Of a stretch of DNA of 64,000 nucleotides, positions 9,507 to 21,633 are shown piece by piece. The notes under the pieces were generated by a model. The model saw only the letters and a program-made list of their open reading frames with translations. It had not been told where the DNA came from and did no database searches. Source of the stretch: Leptospira selangorensis. GTDB lineage: Bacteria > Spirochaetota > Leptospiria > Leptospirales > Leptospiraceae. Both the position numbers and the translations under genes were made by a program. Location: positions 434,001 through 498,000 of the forward strand of contig NZ_RQES01000018.1 in assembly GCF_004769405.1 (NCBI RefSeq), read 5' to 3'. Every line of letters begins with the position of its first letter. Position 1 is the stretch's first letter.

Positions 9507-10541
9507 ATGAAATTCTTACATGCCTCCATTTTTATTTCCGTATTAACGATTTTTAGTTTTCAATGTATGTTTCTCATCAAACCAAAAAAGGATTTTGAAG
9601 AGAGTAAAAATTTAATTTCTCCTGATTATTCTAAGTCAGAATTTTGGGCTGCACTTCCGGATAAAAAGGATAACGCGGATCTTGTTCCTGAAAATTCCGG
9701 CTTAAAAGAAAATCAATCCTTGGCAGAGGCGGATACTTTTTATATCCATCCGACTACCTTACTTCTTCGTCCTAAATATTGGAACGGGGATCTAAAGGAT
9801 GAAAGTTTAAACGAAAGAACCGATAAACATCCGATCAAGACCCAAGCAAGTGCATTCAACGAATGTTGTAAGGTCTACGCCCCGAGATATAGACAGGCTG
9901 CTTTTTTCGTTTTTACGAAGGACGCTCCGGAAGGCGAGGCAGCCTTGGATCTTGCATTTCAAGATGTGAAGAACGCATTTTTATATTATATGAAAAACTG
10001 GAATAAGGGTCGTCCTTATATCATCGCTTCTCATAGCCAAGGCACAAGACATTCTGTTCGTTTACTTAAAGAAGTAATTTCTTCTAATCCAGAATATAAG
10101 AAAAACCTGGTAGTAAGTTATTCGATCGGATTTCCTTTTAAACAGGAAGAGGCCGGTGTGCCGGTTTGTTCAGGACCGAAAGAGACAGGATGTGTAGTCG
10201 GTTGGAATTCCTATATCTGGGGAAATTCACCAGGTAGATTATTGGATAGATACGGGAAAGATGCTGTTTGTGTGAATCCTTTAAGCTGGAAACATGATGA
10301 AGAGGTTTCTCCTAAGTCTGAAAATTTAGGAAGTGTGAACCGAAGTTTTGATCAATTACTTCCGGGAGTTGCAGATGCTAAATGTAATTCCGGAGTTTTA
10401 TGGATCCATGAACCGGAGATATCTAGAACTCCTAACTTAGGAAAAGATGGGAATTTACATACTGGAGATTTTCACTTCTTCTACGCGAATATTAGAAAAA
10501 ACGCAAAAGAAAGATTGGAAAGTTTTTTAAAGAAGAAGTAG
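9507..10541 (+). CDS. DUF3089 family alpha/beta-hydrolase-like lipoprotein
   Basis: The 344-residue protein has an N-terminal hydrophobic segment ending in a lipobox-like sequence with Cys20 (FSFQC), so it is probably a lipoprotein. The rest fits DUF3089, a hydrolase-like family: WAALPDKKDNADLVP (about 48-62), ADTFYIHPTTLL, and the conserved block around the paired Cys in FNECCKVYAPRYRQA. SHSQGTRHS near residue 175 is the nucleophile elbow with Ser in the centre. Substrate is unknown. The start is ATG 9507, with TAGGATTAAGTA as a usable ribosome site. It stands alone, convergent with the flagellar operon on the other strand. Confidence 0.8.
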   Translation: MKFLHASIFISVLTIFSFQCMFLIKPKKDFEESKNLISPDYSKSEFWAALPDKKDNADLVPENSGLKENQSLAEADTFYIHPTTLLLRPKYWNGDLKDESLNERTDKHPIKTQASAFNECCKVYAPRYRQAAFFVFTKDAPEGEAALDLAFQDVKNAFLYYMKNWNKGRPYIIASHSQGTRHSVRLLKEVISSNPEYKKNLVVSYSIGFPFKQEEAGVPVCSGPKETGCVVGWNSYIWGNSPGRLLDRYGKDAVCVNPLSWKHDEEVSPKSENLGSVNRSFDQLLPGVADAKCNSGVLWIHEPEISRTPNLGKDGNLHTGDFHFFYANIRKNAKERLESFLKKK

Positions 10542-10593
10542 GGGGAGCGGAGTTTACAAAGTTTTGCAAATCCCCGCAGGTCGGTTGCGAGCT

Positions 10594-10989
10594 TTAATTC
10601 GTACAATAAGTTTGTTCTATGACGATAGAAGGCATATCCGTTCTTTTTCCGTCTATTTCTAACTTCTTGTTTTTTAGATAAAACCCGCAGACTTCTACAT
10701 AAGAACCGACGGAGACTCGGTTCATTAAACTGTAATCATCAGAATCTAAAACCACTGGTTTTCCGGAGAAATGGACCACGAATCGGATAGAATTTCCTTT
10801 GTATAATACATGAGTAACTGTTCCGGCGACTCGGACAGTTTCCCCAACCGCTTTTCCCGGATTATTGACCAGCTCTTCGCCGGAAACATACTTGGGTTTT
10901 GCGGGCGCAGAAGCTTTTTTACTCTTAGAATAAATACTTCCCGCGCATAATACTAGAATTGAAAAAAAGAGGATCGTTTTCTTCTTCAT
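10594..10989 (-). CDS. Exported small OB-fold-like protein, last gene of the fliF operon
   Basis: The 131-residue protein has a clear signal peptide (KKK then a hydrophobic core, cleavage near residue 21, SIYS). The mature part, about 45-128, alternates beta strands in an OB-fold-like way (GEELVNNPGKAVGETVRVAG, then VVHFSGKPVVLDSDD and VGSYVEVCGFYLKN), similar to tRNA_anti-like domains that bind unknown ligands in the periplasm. Cys103 and Cys129 could form a disulfide. It starts 6 nt after the flbB stop, so it is probably co-transcribed with the flagellar base genes. A periplasmic flagellar role is a reasonable but untested idea. Confidence 0.75.
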   Translation of the reverse strand: MKKKTILFFSILVLCAGSIYSKSKKASAPAKPKYVSGEELVNNPGKAVGETVRVAGTVTHVLYKGNSIRFVVHFSGKPVVLDSDDYSLMNRVSVGSYVEVCGFYLKNKKLEIDGKRTDMPSIVIEQTYCTN

Positions 10990-10995
10990 AAAATT

Positions 10996-11637
10996 TTAAA
11001 GTTCTTCCGACTCGGAATTCGATTCAGGAGCCTTGATCACATCGGATCTGGACAACCATTTATTCGTAATATTCGCCCTACGTTCCGCTGGGAATAAGGT
11101 GAGAAGATAGGTGGTGATCGTTTGTCTACCGTCCTGTTCAGCGTCCTTATCCATTTGGATGAATACGTCTATGATATCTTTGTCCGGCCAATTGGTAAGC
11201 ATCTGCACCGCGTTATCAGGAGGCATATTTGCTACCTTCTCCGCCATAACCTTAACCAATTTTCCTCTGCTATTCCTTTCGGATTCGGAAGATTTGAGCT
11301 CATTCTCCTTGGAAGTAAGACCTCGTTTGAGTTCCTCGATTTTCTCGAGTTCCGCTTCCAGGCGCTCTTTTTCTTTTTTAAGTTCGTCTTCTTTTTGAGA
11401 GATCTCGTCCCGATCTTTAGCGAGTCTTTCCATTTCTTTACGGAATTCCAACTTCTCTAATTCGGAAGGAGATTCGGAGTCAGCATTTACGAGTCCTGGT
11501 TCCGTTCTTAAAAAAGGAAAAATTTCGGCCGCGTCTATGATTTGAAAATAATGAAACGCAAAAAATCCGATCAACACTAGGAAGAAGATCAGAAGTACTA
11601 GATATACTGCTCTTGCTTTGTCGGTTAAACTTGCCAC
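10996..11637 (-). CDS. flbB: Periplasmic flagellar collar protein FlbB
   Basis: The 213-residue protein matches the plan of spirochaete FlbB, the scaffold of the periplasmic collar around the motor: a short cytoplasmic N-terminus, one membrane helix (about 11-32), a long highly charged coiled coil (about 55-125) and a C-terminal MgtE-N-like helical domain (about 130-200, AEKVANMPPDNAVQMLTNW). The gene order fliI, fliJ, flbB matches Borrelia (BB0288, BB0287, BB0286). The start is GTG 11637, three bases after the preceding small ORF stops, with no strong Shine-Dalgarno, which fits translational coupling. Confidence 0.85.
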   Translation of the reverse strand: MASLTDKARAVYLVLLIFFLVLIGFFAFHYFQIIDAAEIFPFLRTEPGLVNADSESPSELEKLEFRKEMERLAKDRDEISQKEDELKKEKERLEAELEKIEELKRGLTSKENELKSSESERNSRGKLVKVMAEKVANMPPDNAVQMLTNWPDKDIIDVFIQMDKDAEQDGRQTITTYLLTLFPAERRANITNKWLSRSDVIKAPESNSESEEL

Positions 11638-11640
11638 TTT

Positions 11641-11922
11641 TTATACCCGGATGTCCAGCCTGGAGCCAGAAATTCTTTTTTCCAATTCTCCTGCCTTATT
11701 TTCCAAATGAGAAATTTTATCTTGGAGATTTGCCATGCTCCCGATTAAAGGATCGGAAGATTCTACTGTTTTACGTACTTCTAAAAAGGGGAGGTCACTT
11801 TTTATAACGCTCGTAAAGTTTTCTGAGTTCAGAAAGTCCCGCATCTTCTGTACCGGTGCGCTCGACGCCTCCCGTATCATAGGTAAATACTTTCGGATCC
11901 CGTTTAGATCTATCATCCCCAT
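11641..11922 (-). CDS. Small coiled-coil protein overlapping the 3' end of fliJ
   Basis: A 93-residue ORF starts inside fliJ in another frame (128-nt overlap, 11795-11922) and ends 3 nt before flbB. Evidence that it is real: a near-perfect Shine-Dalgarno GGGAGG (11929-11934) 6 nt before ATG 11922, coding that fills an otherwise empty 157-nt gap between fliJ and flbB, and a plausible protein with an amphipathic C-terminal coiled coil (NLQDKISHLENKAGELEKR). The product is unrecognised. Weak points: the Shine-Dalgarno also encodes fliJ residues, and I cannot test conservation. Confidence 0.6.
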   Translation of the reverse strand: MGMIDLNGIRKYLPMIREASSAPVQKMRDFLNSENFTSVIKSDLPFLEVRKTVESSDPLIGSMANLQDKISHLENKAGELEKRISGSRLDIRV

Positions 11923-12367
11923 AAATTTCCTCCCTCTGCTTCCTATAAAGATCTGCTAAAAATTGCTCTTCTGCCTGGATTTTTTCCGCCTTTCTATAGG
12001 AGTGCATATACTCCTTGAAGCGGTTTTCTTTTAGAAGTTCCAGTACCTTCTTCTCTTTTCTTGCCTCTGAGACTTCCGTTCTTTTTTTTTCAACCGGCTC
12101 ATCGAAAGAACGTATTTCATTCTCTAATTCAGTATTTCGAGTTAAGAGTTGTCTCATATAAGTTTGTAAATAAGAATATTCTCTTAAGTCTGTACTTCCT
12201 GAAAGTGTAGTAGCAGATAAAGAATGTATCCTTGCGTCATTGGAATCTATTTCCGATTGTCTTTGGTTGACTTCTGCGACAAGTTCGGAAAGTTCTTTTA
12301 GTTTTTGGTCCTCTTTGATCTTCTTTAAACGAAGTACCGGTTCGAGTCTGAATTGGAATCTTTTCAT
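11795..12367 (-). CDS. fliJ: Flagellar export chaperone FliJ
   Basis: FliJ is the small coiled-coil stalk protein of the flagellar export ATPase complex. The 190-residue protein starts KRFQFRLEPVLRLKKIKED, the typical FliJ N-terminus, and is almost entirely helical and charged to about residue 145. It is longer than the usual approximately 147 residues; the extra C-terminal tail (about 148-190) is less helical and overlaps the next small ORF. It lies 3 nt after fliI. FliJ inserts into the FliI hexamer, and co-translation from one message would suit complex assembly. Confidence 0.9.
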   Translation of the reverse strand: MKRFQFRLEPVLRLKKIKEDQKLKELSELVAEVNQRQSEIDSNDARIHSLSATTLSGSTDLREYSYLQTYMRQLLTRNTELENEIRSFDEPVEKKRTEVSEARKEKKVLELLKENRFKEYMHSYRKAEKIQAEEQFLADLYRKQREEIYGDDRSKRDPKVFTYDTGGVERTGTEDAGLSELRKLYERYKK

Positions 12368-12370
12368 AGA

Positions 12371-13735
<1,365 letters not shown>

Positions 13736-13872
13736 GATCTTAGCTCTTAGATACCGGATACTGTCCCTAGGATTTTTCCCGGAGTCAAGTGATAATGAGA
13801 ATATAACTGAATTATGTCACATCCGGGAAAAAAGCAAATCCCGTCGAAGTTACTACAAAGAAAACCCCCCTG

Positions 13873-13903
13873 ACCCGACCGCCTATGGTTTCGGCGGCCG
13901 GGT
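13873..13903 (-). terminator. Strong hairpin with trailing T-rich stretch between fliH and fliI
   Basis: On the transcribed minus strand, an 11-bp stem (arms ACCCGGCCGCC and GGCGGTCGGGT, with one G-U pair) closes a 9-nt loop. It is followed by a G-run and then TTTTCTTT (minus strand, about 13865 down to 13858). This looks like a partial terminator or attenuator between fliH and fliI. The T-tract does not touch the stem, so a stabilising or processing role is equally possible. Confidence 0.6.
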
Positions 13904-13933
13904 AGGAGACTAAGTTTGGACGTGAATGTTAGA

Positions 13934-14857
13934 TTAGATCGGCTCCGCATTTCGAATTGCTTCTTCGATTTCTTTGAGCTGCGTGGAGATCCTTGCATCG
14001 ATGGCACCAACATCTGTTTCGATGATGACCCCGCCTCTGTCGACGCGAGAGTCTTCGTAGATATTGACCTTGCGAAGAGACTCCATAAGTTTGATAAGTT
14101 CGTCTTTGTGAGCTGTGGTGATTTCCAAGTCCGCAAAGTTGACTCGGATATCCACACGGTCCCTGTCCTTGATTCGTTTCAGGGCTTCTCTGATATTATT
14201 GAGTACGATTTCTTTACGTTCTATGATCTCGTCTTTGATGATCTTACGAGCGATGATCAGGATCATCTCCACCATTTGTTTTTCGGATGCTTGGATGAGT
14301 TCCGCACGGATATCGATCGCTTTACCAACGATGGTTCCGAGACGGTCGATAAGGCGTCGAACTTCTCCTTGTCCTTTTCTGAAACCTACTTCTCGTCCTG
14401 CCTCGAATCCTTTTAAGTAAGCCTCGTGTTCGATCTCTGCCGTTTTCATCTCGGCTTCTTTGATCATTCTTTCGGCTTCCATCTTGGCTCTTTCCAAGAT
14501 CTGTTCCGCTTTGGCTTTACCGGAATCCTCTTCGAGTTTGATCTTCTCTTTGGAATCCTGGATCATTTGGAAGGCTTTTTTACGGCCTTCTTCCTCGATC
14601 TCCTCCGACTTACGGCGGGAGTCCTCGAGCATTGTTTTGATATTTTCTTCCGTTTCTTCTTTATAACGGTTGAGCTCTGCCTCGATCTCTTCAATAGAAG
14701 GGCCTTGGTATTGCTCTATAATATTTCCTTCTTGGTCGACTTCGAACTCTTCGGCGTCTTCGTCCCTATGGAATTTTTTATATTTATCCGGAATTTGCAG
14801 CTCTACCTGATCCTGCATGTCCGCGATTTGGATAGGTTTGAAGACTAGTTTTGCCAT
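13934..14857 (-). CDS. fliH: Flagellar export ATPase regulator FliH
   Basis: FliH holds and inhibits FliI and links it to the C-ring. The 307-residue protein has a variable N-terminus (MAKLVFKPIQIADM), a long charged coiled coil (about 55-170) and a C-terminal FliH/V-ATPase-E-like domain (about 180-305, including VEMILIIARKIIKDEI and GGVIIETDVGAIDARI, the typical last strands). Coiled-coil repeats of the AEQILERAKMEAERM kind resemble the V-type stator subunit. It follows fliG with a one-base gap. Downstream, the hairpin and gap separate it from fliI. Confidence 0.95.
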   Translation of the reverse strand: MAKLVFKPIQIADMQDQVELQIPDKYKKFHRDEDAEEFEVDQEGNIIEQYQGPSIEEIEAELNRYKEETEENIKTMLEDSRRKSEEIEEEGRKKAFQMIQDSKEKIKLEEDSGKAKAEQILERAKMEAERMIKEAEMKTAEIEHEAYLKGFEAGREVGFRKGQGEVRRLIDRLGTIVGKAIDIRAELIQASEKQMVEMILIIARKIIKDEIIERKEIVLNNIREALKRIKDRDRVDIRVNFADLEITTAHKDELIKLMESLRKVNIYEDSRVDRGGVIIETDVGAIDARISTQLKEIEEAIRNAEPI

Positions 14858-14858
14858 T

Positions 14859-15826
14859 TTAGTTCTTTCTCCGGAACTTGATTCTTCCTGATTCTACGGA
14901 TTCCTTAAAAATTTCAAGTAGTCCGTTCTGAGCGGTTTCAATCTCTGCAAGGGAAACCGGTCCCATAGAATCTTCTTCCAATCGGATGGAGGAGGCAAGC
15001 GTTGGTGCCAGCCTTTCCAATAGGACCTGTTTCGTTTCCGGTTCTGTGCCCTTAAAAGCGGTCGCGGTTACGATCGGATGGATCTCGCCCATAAACTTGT
15101 TTAAAGCTTCTCGGCTCAGATCCATCAGGTCTTCCATTCGGAAGAAATGCTTATTTATATTTTCGGCAAACGACTGGCTCTTTTCGCGTATCCTGGAGAA
15201 TAATTTCTGGGAATCTTGAGGGTCCAATTTCCCCAAAAGTTCCGCGGCTCTTTTGCCGCCCTTGTCCCTGGTAGGAACTCCTGAATCAGGCGATTTGAGG
15301 ACTTCTCTTTTGAAGCGTAAAAACCTCTCCAAAGAGTCCAAAAGTCCCACAGAAGAAAGGTCCAAATTTCGGATCGAAAGTAGGATCTCCTCCTGGGTCT
15401 CTTCCGGGAATTCTTCCAGTACTCTGGCAGAAGTATCCGGATCCGCGTAGCAAAAGATAAGAGCTATTCTGTCTGAGGACTCTCCAGCTACGATCTTGGA
15501 AAGTTCTTCTTTGGTATAAGCTTTGAGTTCCTCGGACCATTCCGGTTCTGAAACTAAATCTTCTTTCAGGATAGTTTCGAGTTCTTGGATTAAGGCCAAG
15601 GTATCTCGGTCGATTCCTTCTTTTGGTACTCCCGAGAGTCCCTGTAAGAAGGTCCCTAAAAGTTCTCTTTCTTGTTTCGCTTCTAGTTTGCCGGACTTGT
15701 GAAAACTTTCTAAAAGTTTCGATGTGTCCTGAGGCCCAAGGTGGCGAAACACTTCCGGGGGAAGATGCTCCCCCAGGATTCGGAGGAGCTGTCCCGCCCG
15801 GTTTCTTTTTCCGGACAGGATACTCA

Positions 15827-15827
<1 letters not shown>
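14859..15827 (-). CDS. fliG: Flagellar motor switch protein FliG, divergent
   Basis: FliG is the C-ring protein that binds the MS ring and, in other bacteria, receives torque from the stator. The 322-residue protein has the three-domain layout: an N-terminal domain (about 1-100), a middle domain with SSDRIALIFCYADPDTSARV (about 125-144), and a C-terminal domain ending in GPVSLAEIETAQNGLLEIF. It lies between fliF and fliH, the expected place, and its start codon overlaps the fliF stop by one base (TAATG). Oddities: the middle-domain EHPQ motif is absent, and aligning on KG and GPV, the E. coli torque residues R281, D288 and R297 become Thr276, Leu283 and Ser292; only K264 (Lys259) and an acid at 289 (Glu284) remain. 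Confidence 0.9.
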
Positions 15828-17527
<1,700 letters not shown>

Positions 17528-17765
17528 TTTCCTTCACCACCGGACAAGATAGGGGACATAATAGATTTTCGGAAACAAAGTACAATCCCTTTTTAAAAAA
17601 ACTTTAGAATTTTTTTATTTTCTCCGGATTTTTTATATTAACTCTTTTGGGATTAGCCTCGAAGCAAAAATTAAATCTTGTTGTACATAATTACTATATT
17701 AATGTTTAGTGTAATTGTATCTGTTTCCGATCTTCACTTAGGAATTGTCTAGGAAATAAAACATT

Positions 17766-18512
17766 TTGAACATGAAATTCACCCAAGAACATTCAGATTT
17801 TATAAATCTAGCGGAAGCGATCCGGTTAGAAGAATATTTTAAAACTTTAATATCACCGGAGAAGGTCTCTAAGATCCAAGAAGTTGCCTCATTTCGTACA
17901 AAGTACTTAACAATTGTAATGGAAGATATATTCCAACCTTATAATGCTAGCGCTCCTGTGCGAACTTCTGAATGTTTAGGTCTAACAGAGATCCATGTTG
18001 TAGAAAATAGAAATTCCTATAAACCTAATGAAGGAATTTCTCTGGGCGCTCAAAAATGGATCAAAATTAACAAATACCAAAAACCGAATTTCGATAATAC
18101 TAGACATTGTATAAGCGGTTTAAAGGAGAAGGGTTACAGGATTATCGCGACTTCTCCGCATACATTAGAAAATTCTTACGAATTGGATACTTTGCCATTG
18201 GATAAACCAAGCGCCATCTTATTCGGATCGGAAGAAAAAGGATTATCTTCTTATTCAATGGAAGAAGCGGACGTATTCCTAAAACTTCCTATGTATGGTT
18301 TTACCGAAAGTTATAATATTTCAGTAACAGTTGCAATTGTACTTTCTCATCTAACATTTAGGCTGAGAAAAGAAAGCCCAAACTGGGCTTTAACGACGGA
18401 AGAACAGGTTCATATCCGTAATTCTTATTATAAAAAATGCCTTCATAACGGAAATCTTGTGGAATCTGATCTATTACAACGGATCAGATCCGAGGCCACA
18501 AGGGTCCAATAA
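17766..18512 (+). CDS. TrmH-family (SpoU) RNA 2'-O-methyltransferase
   Basis: SPOUT-fold methyltransferases of this group methylate ribose 2'-OH of tRNA (Gm18) or rRNA using SAM. The 248-residue protein shows motif 1 as NASAPVRTSECLG (about 60-72), motif 2 within AILFGSEEKGLS (about 155-166) and motif 3 with the knot as ESYNISVTVAIVLSHL (about 182-197). The conserved Arg, Glu and Asn are all present. Substrate cannot be told from sequence; TrmH (tRNA) is the closest match by size. Start choice is open: TTG 17766 lies 11 nt from AGGA (17751-17754), while ATG 17772 is two codons later. It is divergent from fliF. Confidence 0.85.
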   Translation: MNMKFTQEHSDFINLAEAIRLEEYFKTLISPEKVSKIQEVASFRTKYLTIVMEDIFQPYNASAPVRTSECLGLTEIHVVENRNSYKPNEGISLGAQKWIKINKYQKPNFDNTRHCISGLKEKGYRIIATSPHTLENSYELDTLPLDKPSAILFGSEEKGLSSYSMEEADVFLKLPMYGFTESYNISVTVAIVLSHLTFRLRKESPNWALTTEEQVHIRNSYYKKCLHNGNLVESDLLQRIRSEATRVQ

Positions 18513-18539
18513 ATCACTTCAGCCAAAAAGTAGGGTAGG

Positions 18540-19421
18540 ATGGAACAATTCAGCGGCGTTTCTAAGTTTGTTAAAAAGTTTTCACTCGTATTTGCGGGGA
18601 TTTTTGCATTTTTATTTATAATCAGGCTTATCTATAGTTATGCGGTTGGTCCTGAAACAAATATTGTAAACCAAGAGCAAGGTTCTTCTATCAATTTCGA
18701 TTATGGACGTAAGAACTATGCATCTGAAAAATTTTACGCTCCTCAGGATAAGGCACCTATTTCTGCATCTTCTCAAAAATATGAGAAGGTAGCGGCAGTT
18801 TCTTCCAAAACTTCCGAGTTTGATGAAAACGAAAAGAAAACCCGCAAGATGGTAGATGATACAAAAGGAGTTATCCAATACGAACAAAGATCCGGACTTC
18901 CGGGTAAAAGAACATTGCAGTTGGGTATAGGCGTAAACCCGGACAAATTTGATTCTATGGTAGAATCTATCCAAACCATAGGTGTTATAGATTCAATTTC
19001 TGTGAATAAAACGGACAAAACAAACGAATACAAAAACATCACTGCTACTCGAATCTCTTTGGAAAAATCCAAAGCAGGGCTTTTAAGTTTAAAAGGTAGA
19101 AACGGTAAAATAGAGGAGTTGATCTCCTTAGAAAAAGAAATTTTAGAGATAGAAGGTAAGATCCAAGACTTAGGAGTGAAGTTGGGCGAGTTCGATCAGG
19201 AGAACGAATTCTGCACGATCAAATTTACTTTAAGGGAAACAGGTGCTGTCTCCGGTGGATTTATTACTTTTTTAAAAAAATGTAAAATATCTTTAGAATG
19301 GACCATCAAATACGGACTATTATTCTCTTTTTTATATACGTTTGCTGCCGTAGGTGGATGGATCACTTGGTTTTTCGGAGTGAAAATTTTAGGTTATTTG
19401 AAAGCTAAAGGAATTCTTTAA
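18540..19421 (+). CDS. DUF4349 membrane protein
   Basis: The 293-residue protein matches DUF4349, a family of membrane proteins with an extracytoplasmic domain of unknown role. One membrane helix is at about 15-36, a charged region follows, then the family core ([20 protein letters not shown], about 123-142), a coiled coil ([20 protein letters not shown]), and a second membrane helix near 262-285. The ribosome site is GTAGGGTAGG just before ATG 18540. It lies 27 nt after the methyltransferase. Its last four bases overlap the end of the convergent M23 gene. Confidence 0.8.
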   Translation: MEQFSGVSKFVKKFSLVFAGIFAFLFIIRLIYSYAVGPETNIVNQEQGSSINFDYGRKNYASEKFYAPQDKAPISASSQKYEKVAAVSSKTSEFDENEKKTRKMVDDTKGVIQYEQRSGLPGKRTLQLGIGVNPDKFDSMVESIQTIGVIDSISVNKTDKTNEYKNITATRISLEKSKAGLLSLKGRNGKIEELISLEKEILEIEGKIQDLGVKLGEFDQENEFCTIKFTLRETGAVSGGFITFLKKCKISLEWTIKYGLLFSFLYTFAAVGGWITWFFGVKILGYLKAKGIL

Positions 19422-20524
19422 TTCAGATTCGATTTAGAAAAGAAAAATTGTAAAAGTTTTCTCATTTGATTTGTAGGAACTCCAGCTCCGAGATATTCTC
19501 CGTCTACCCAGATCTCGAAATGCAAATGGATGTTTTCATCATTTCCTTTTGCTTCTCCCATGAGGCCTGAGTTTCCTACGTTACCTATCTCATCGCCTGA
19601 TTTTACTTTTGCACCAGGTTTGATCCCTCTTTTGATGGAAGAAAGATGATTAAAAGAGGTCATCACCCCGTTTCCATGATCAATCCAAACCTGTCTGCCT
19701 CCGAAATCTTTTTCCACATAAGTGACCCCGTTTTTCTGGGCTAATGCGGAATATTTTTGGAATTCAGAAAGTGTCATAGGGGAATAATCTAGATCCGCAC
19801 GGATAATCGTTCCATCAGCAGGAGAAACCAAAACATCCTGGAAGGTCAAACGTCTAGGCGGTCCTATCTTTTCTCTTTTATAATAAATATCCAATCCTTT
19901 GTGGATCCCATTCCTATATTCTCTCGGTGCTCCCGGGAGTTGGTAATCTTTTTCAGGAAGAAGTCCATCCGGAACAGGGTATTGGTATCCGGTGAATCTA
20001 TTGGAAACCGAATTAAGAACAGTACCATTCAGTAGGATCTTAAATTCACCGATCACTATACTTTTTTCTTCTTTTTTAGGAAAATATAATCTAAGAATGG
20101 ATGCATCGATCGGTGGAAGATTATGCTGATTGATCAGGTCTACTTTATCGTTCTTAAAAATAGTTTTCCAGTTTTCTTGGTGAAGAACCTGGATCTCATA
20201 TTCCTCTGCGGCTCTTTTGCCTCGAAACATTGGTACAAGTATTTCTATTGAATTGATCAATCTTTTAGAGCCGAAATCTACAATGATCCATTCCGGTTTA
20301 TTCTCTCCGGAAGAATACCAATAAGATTTAGGATTAGAATCGAATAGGTTGAATGCTCCGTATTCTTCATCGTAAGAAGAAGATACAGAATAGGAAAAAG
20401 GAGCCACGGTCACTTTTCCGAAATCTAAAAAATCCACTTCCGAACCCAGGGATCCATAGGATTTAGGTGCTGCAGATATGCCGAAAGAAAGAGCCGTAAA
20501 TAAAAGACAGATTTTTCGGATCAT
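19418..20524 (-). CDS. M23 (LytM-type) metallopeptidase with N-terminal discoidin-like domain
   Basis: The 368-residue exported protein (signal peptide about 1-18, ending SAAP) has an N-terminal F5/8-type C (discoidin-like) segment around 40-160 ([32 protein letters not shown]) and a C-terminal M23 domain around 220-355. The peptidase core shows [28 protein letters not shown] and the zinc/catalytic [11 protein letters not shown]23 enzymes cut peptidoglycan cross-bridges or act as inactive regulators of amidases; the HxH and the first-motif His suggest an active site, but I cannot prove activity. It follows the neuB-like gene by one base, so the pair forms an operon. Confidence 0.85.
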   Translation of the reverse strand: MIRKICLLFTALSFGISAAPKSYGSLGSEVDFLDFGKVTVAPFSYSVSSSYDEEYGAFNLFDSNPKSYWYSSGENKPEWIIVDFGSKRLINSIEILVPMFRGKRAAEEYEIQVLHQENWKTIFKNDKVDLINQHNLPPIDASILRLYFPKKEEKSIVIGEFKILLNGTVLNSVSNRFTGYQYPVPDGLLPEKDYQLPGAPREYRNGIHKGLDIYYKREKIGPPRRLTFQDVLVSPADGTIIRADLDYSPMTLSEFQKYSALAQKNGVTYVEKDFGGRQVWIDHGNGVMTSFNHLSSIKRGIKPGAKVKSGDEIGNVGNSGLMGEAKGNDENIHLHFEIWVDGEYLGAGVPTNQMRKLLQFFFSKSNLN

Positions 20525-20525
20525 A

Positions 20526-21539
20526 TTAAGCTAAGAAAGATTCTCCCGGTTTTGGCCCTTTACCTTGTTTGACGAGGGAATTTGCCTCATCTAACTTCCA
20601 GGAATCAAAATATCTTTTATCTTCTTGGCTTAGGTCAGGACGAAGTGAGATAGGATTTCCGTTTTGGTCTGCGTATAATCCTCTTCTTCCGAAAAATCTT
20701 CCCCCTGCTTCCTGAGGTTGTACTATCTTTTTCTTTTCCCCTCTCATCTGAAATGCAATCCTCGCGTTTTCTACATACGTTTTTAGCTCGCTCGGGTCTA
20801 CCGAAATAGTATGATCCGGGCCAGGGAGTGTTTTATCTAGAGTGAAATGTTTTTCTAGAACGTTCGCGCCGAGTGATACCGCCAATGCCCCCGCTAAACT
20901 TCCCGCAGTATGGTCCGAAAAACCTAGGGGACCATTAAATATATTTTTATAATATTCTAAAGTTTGTAAATTTGCTTTTTTCGGAGGAGTAGGGTAAAGA
21001 GAAACACAATGGAATAATACTAGATCTTTTACTTTTTCCGCCTCTAGAAGTTCTAATGCTCGAATGACTTCGAAACCTTCTGCGGCACCGCTGGATAAAA
21101 ATAAAGGAAGTCCTGTCGCTGCACATTTTTGGAGAAGTTGTTTGTTTACGATATCTCCGCTTGCGATCTTAAGAGCTTTTACTCCTAAGTTTACTAAAAG
21201 GTCTACACTTCCCGGGTCCAAAGGAGTGGAGAAGAAAAAAAGACCTTCTTCCTTTGCCGTTTTTTGGAATTCAATATGCAGTTTTTCCGAAAGTTCGTAA
21301 GTCTGGAAAATATCCACCAGAACTTTCGCTTTAGGATTTTTAATATCTAAAAAATTTTCAGTTTTATAGGTCTGGAATTTTACCGCATCGGCTCCGGCTT
21401 TTTTTGCTGCCTGGATGGTCTTTTTTCCTAATTCCGGATCTGCGTTATGATTCAATCCGATCTCAGCGATTATAAACGGGGAAGAATCCGGACCGATCTC
21501 CCATTTTTCTTCCAAACGAAAACTTTTCGAAAAAGACAT
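20526..21539 (-). CDS. NeuB-family sialic-acid-type synthase (SpsE-like)
   Basis: NeuB-family enzymes condense phosphoenolpyruvate with an amino sugar to give nonulosonic acids (sialic, legionaminic or pseudaminic acid). The 337-residue protein has the family opening [18 protein letters not shown] (about 23-40), [43 protein letters not shown] and [19 protein letters not shown]. The C-terminal SAF domain (from about 285) looks short and altered. Start ATG 21539 has AGGAGAAAG upstream. No neuA, neuC or other sugar gene is adjacent; the partner is an M23 peptidase gene, so the product and its use are uncertain. Confidence 0.85.
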   Translation of the reverse strand: MSFSKSFRLEEKWEIGPDSSPFIIAEIGLNHNADPELGKKTIQAAKKAGADAVKFQTYKTENFLDIKNPKAKVLVDIFQTYELSEKLHIEFQKTAKEEGLFFFSTPLDPGSVDLLVNLGVKALKIASGDIVNKQLLQKCAATGLPLFLSSGAAEGFEVIRALELLEAEKVKDLVLFHCVSLYPTPPKKANLQTLEYYKNIFNGPLGFSDHTAGSLAGALAVSLGANVLEKHFTLDKTLPGPDHTISVDPSELKTYVENARIAFQMRGEKKKIVQPQEAGGRFFGRRGLYADQNGNPISLRPDLSQEDKRYFDSWKLDEANSLVKQGKGPKPGESFLA

Positions 21540-21633
21540 TCTTTCTCCTGAAATGAAAGGGCGATACCCTTAAGACTAGGATCGGAATCCCTGGTCGGAA
21601 AGGGAAGGATTTTTGGGAGAGTCGGCGCTTGCT

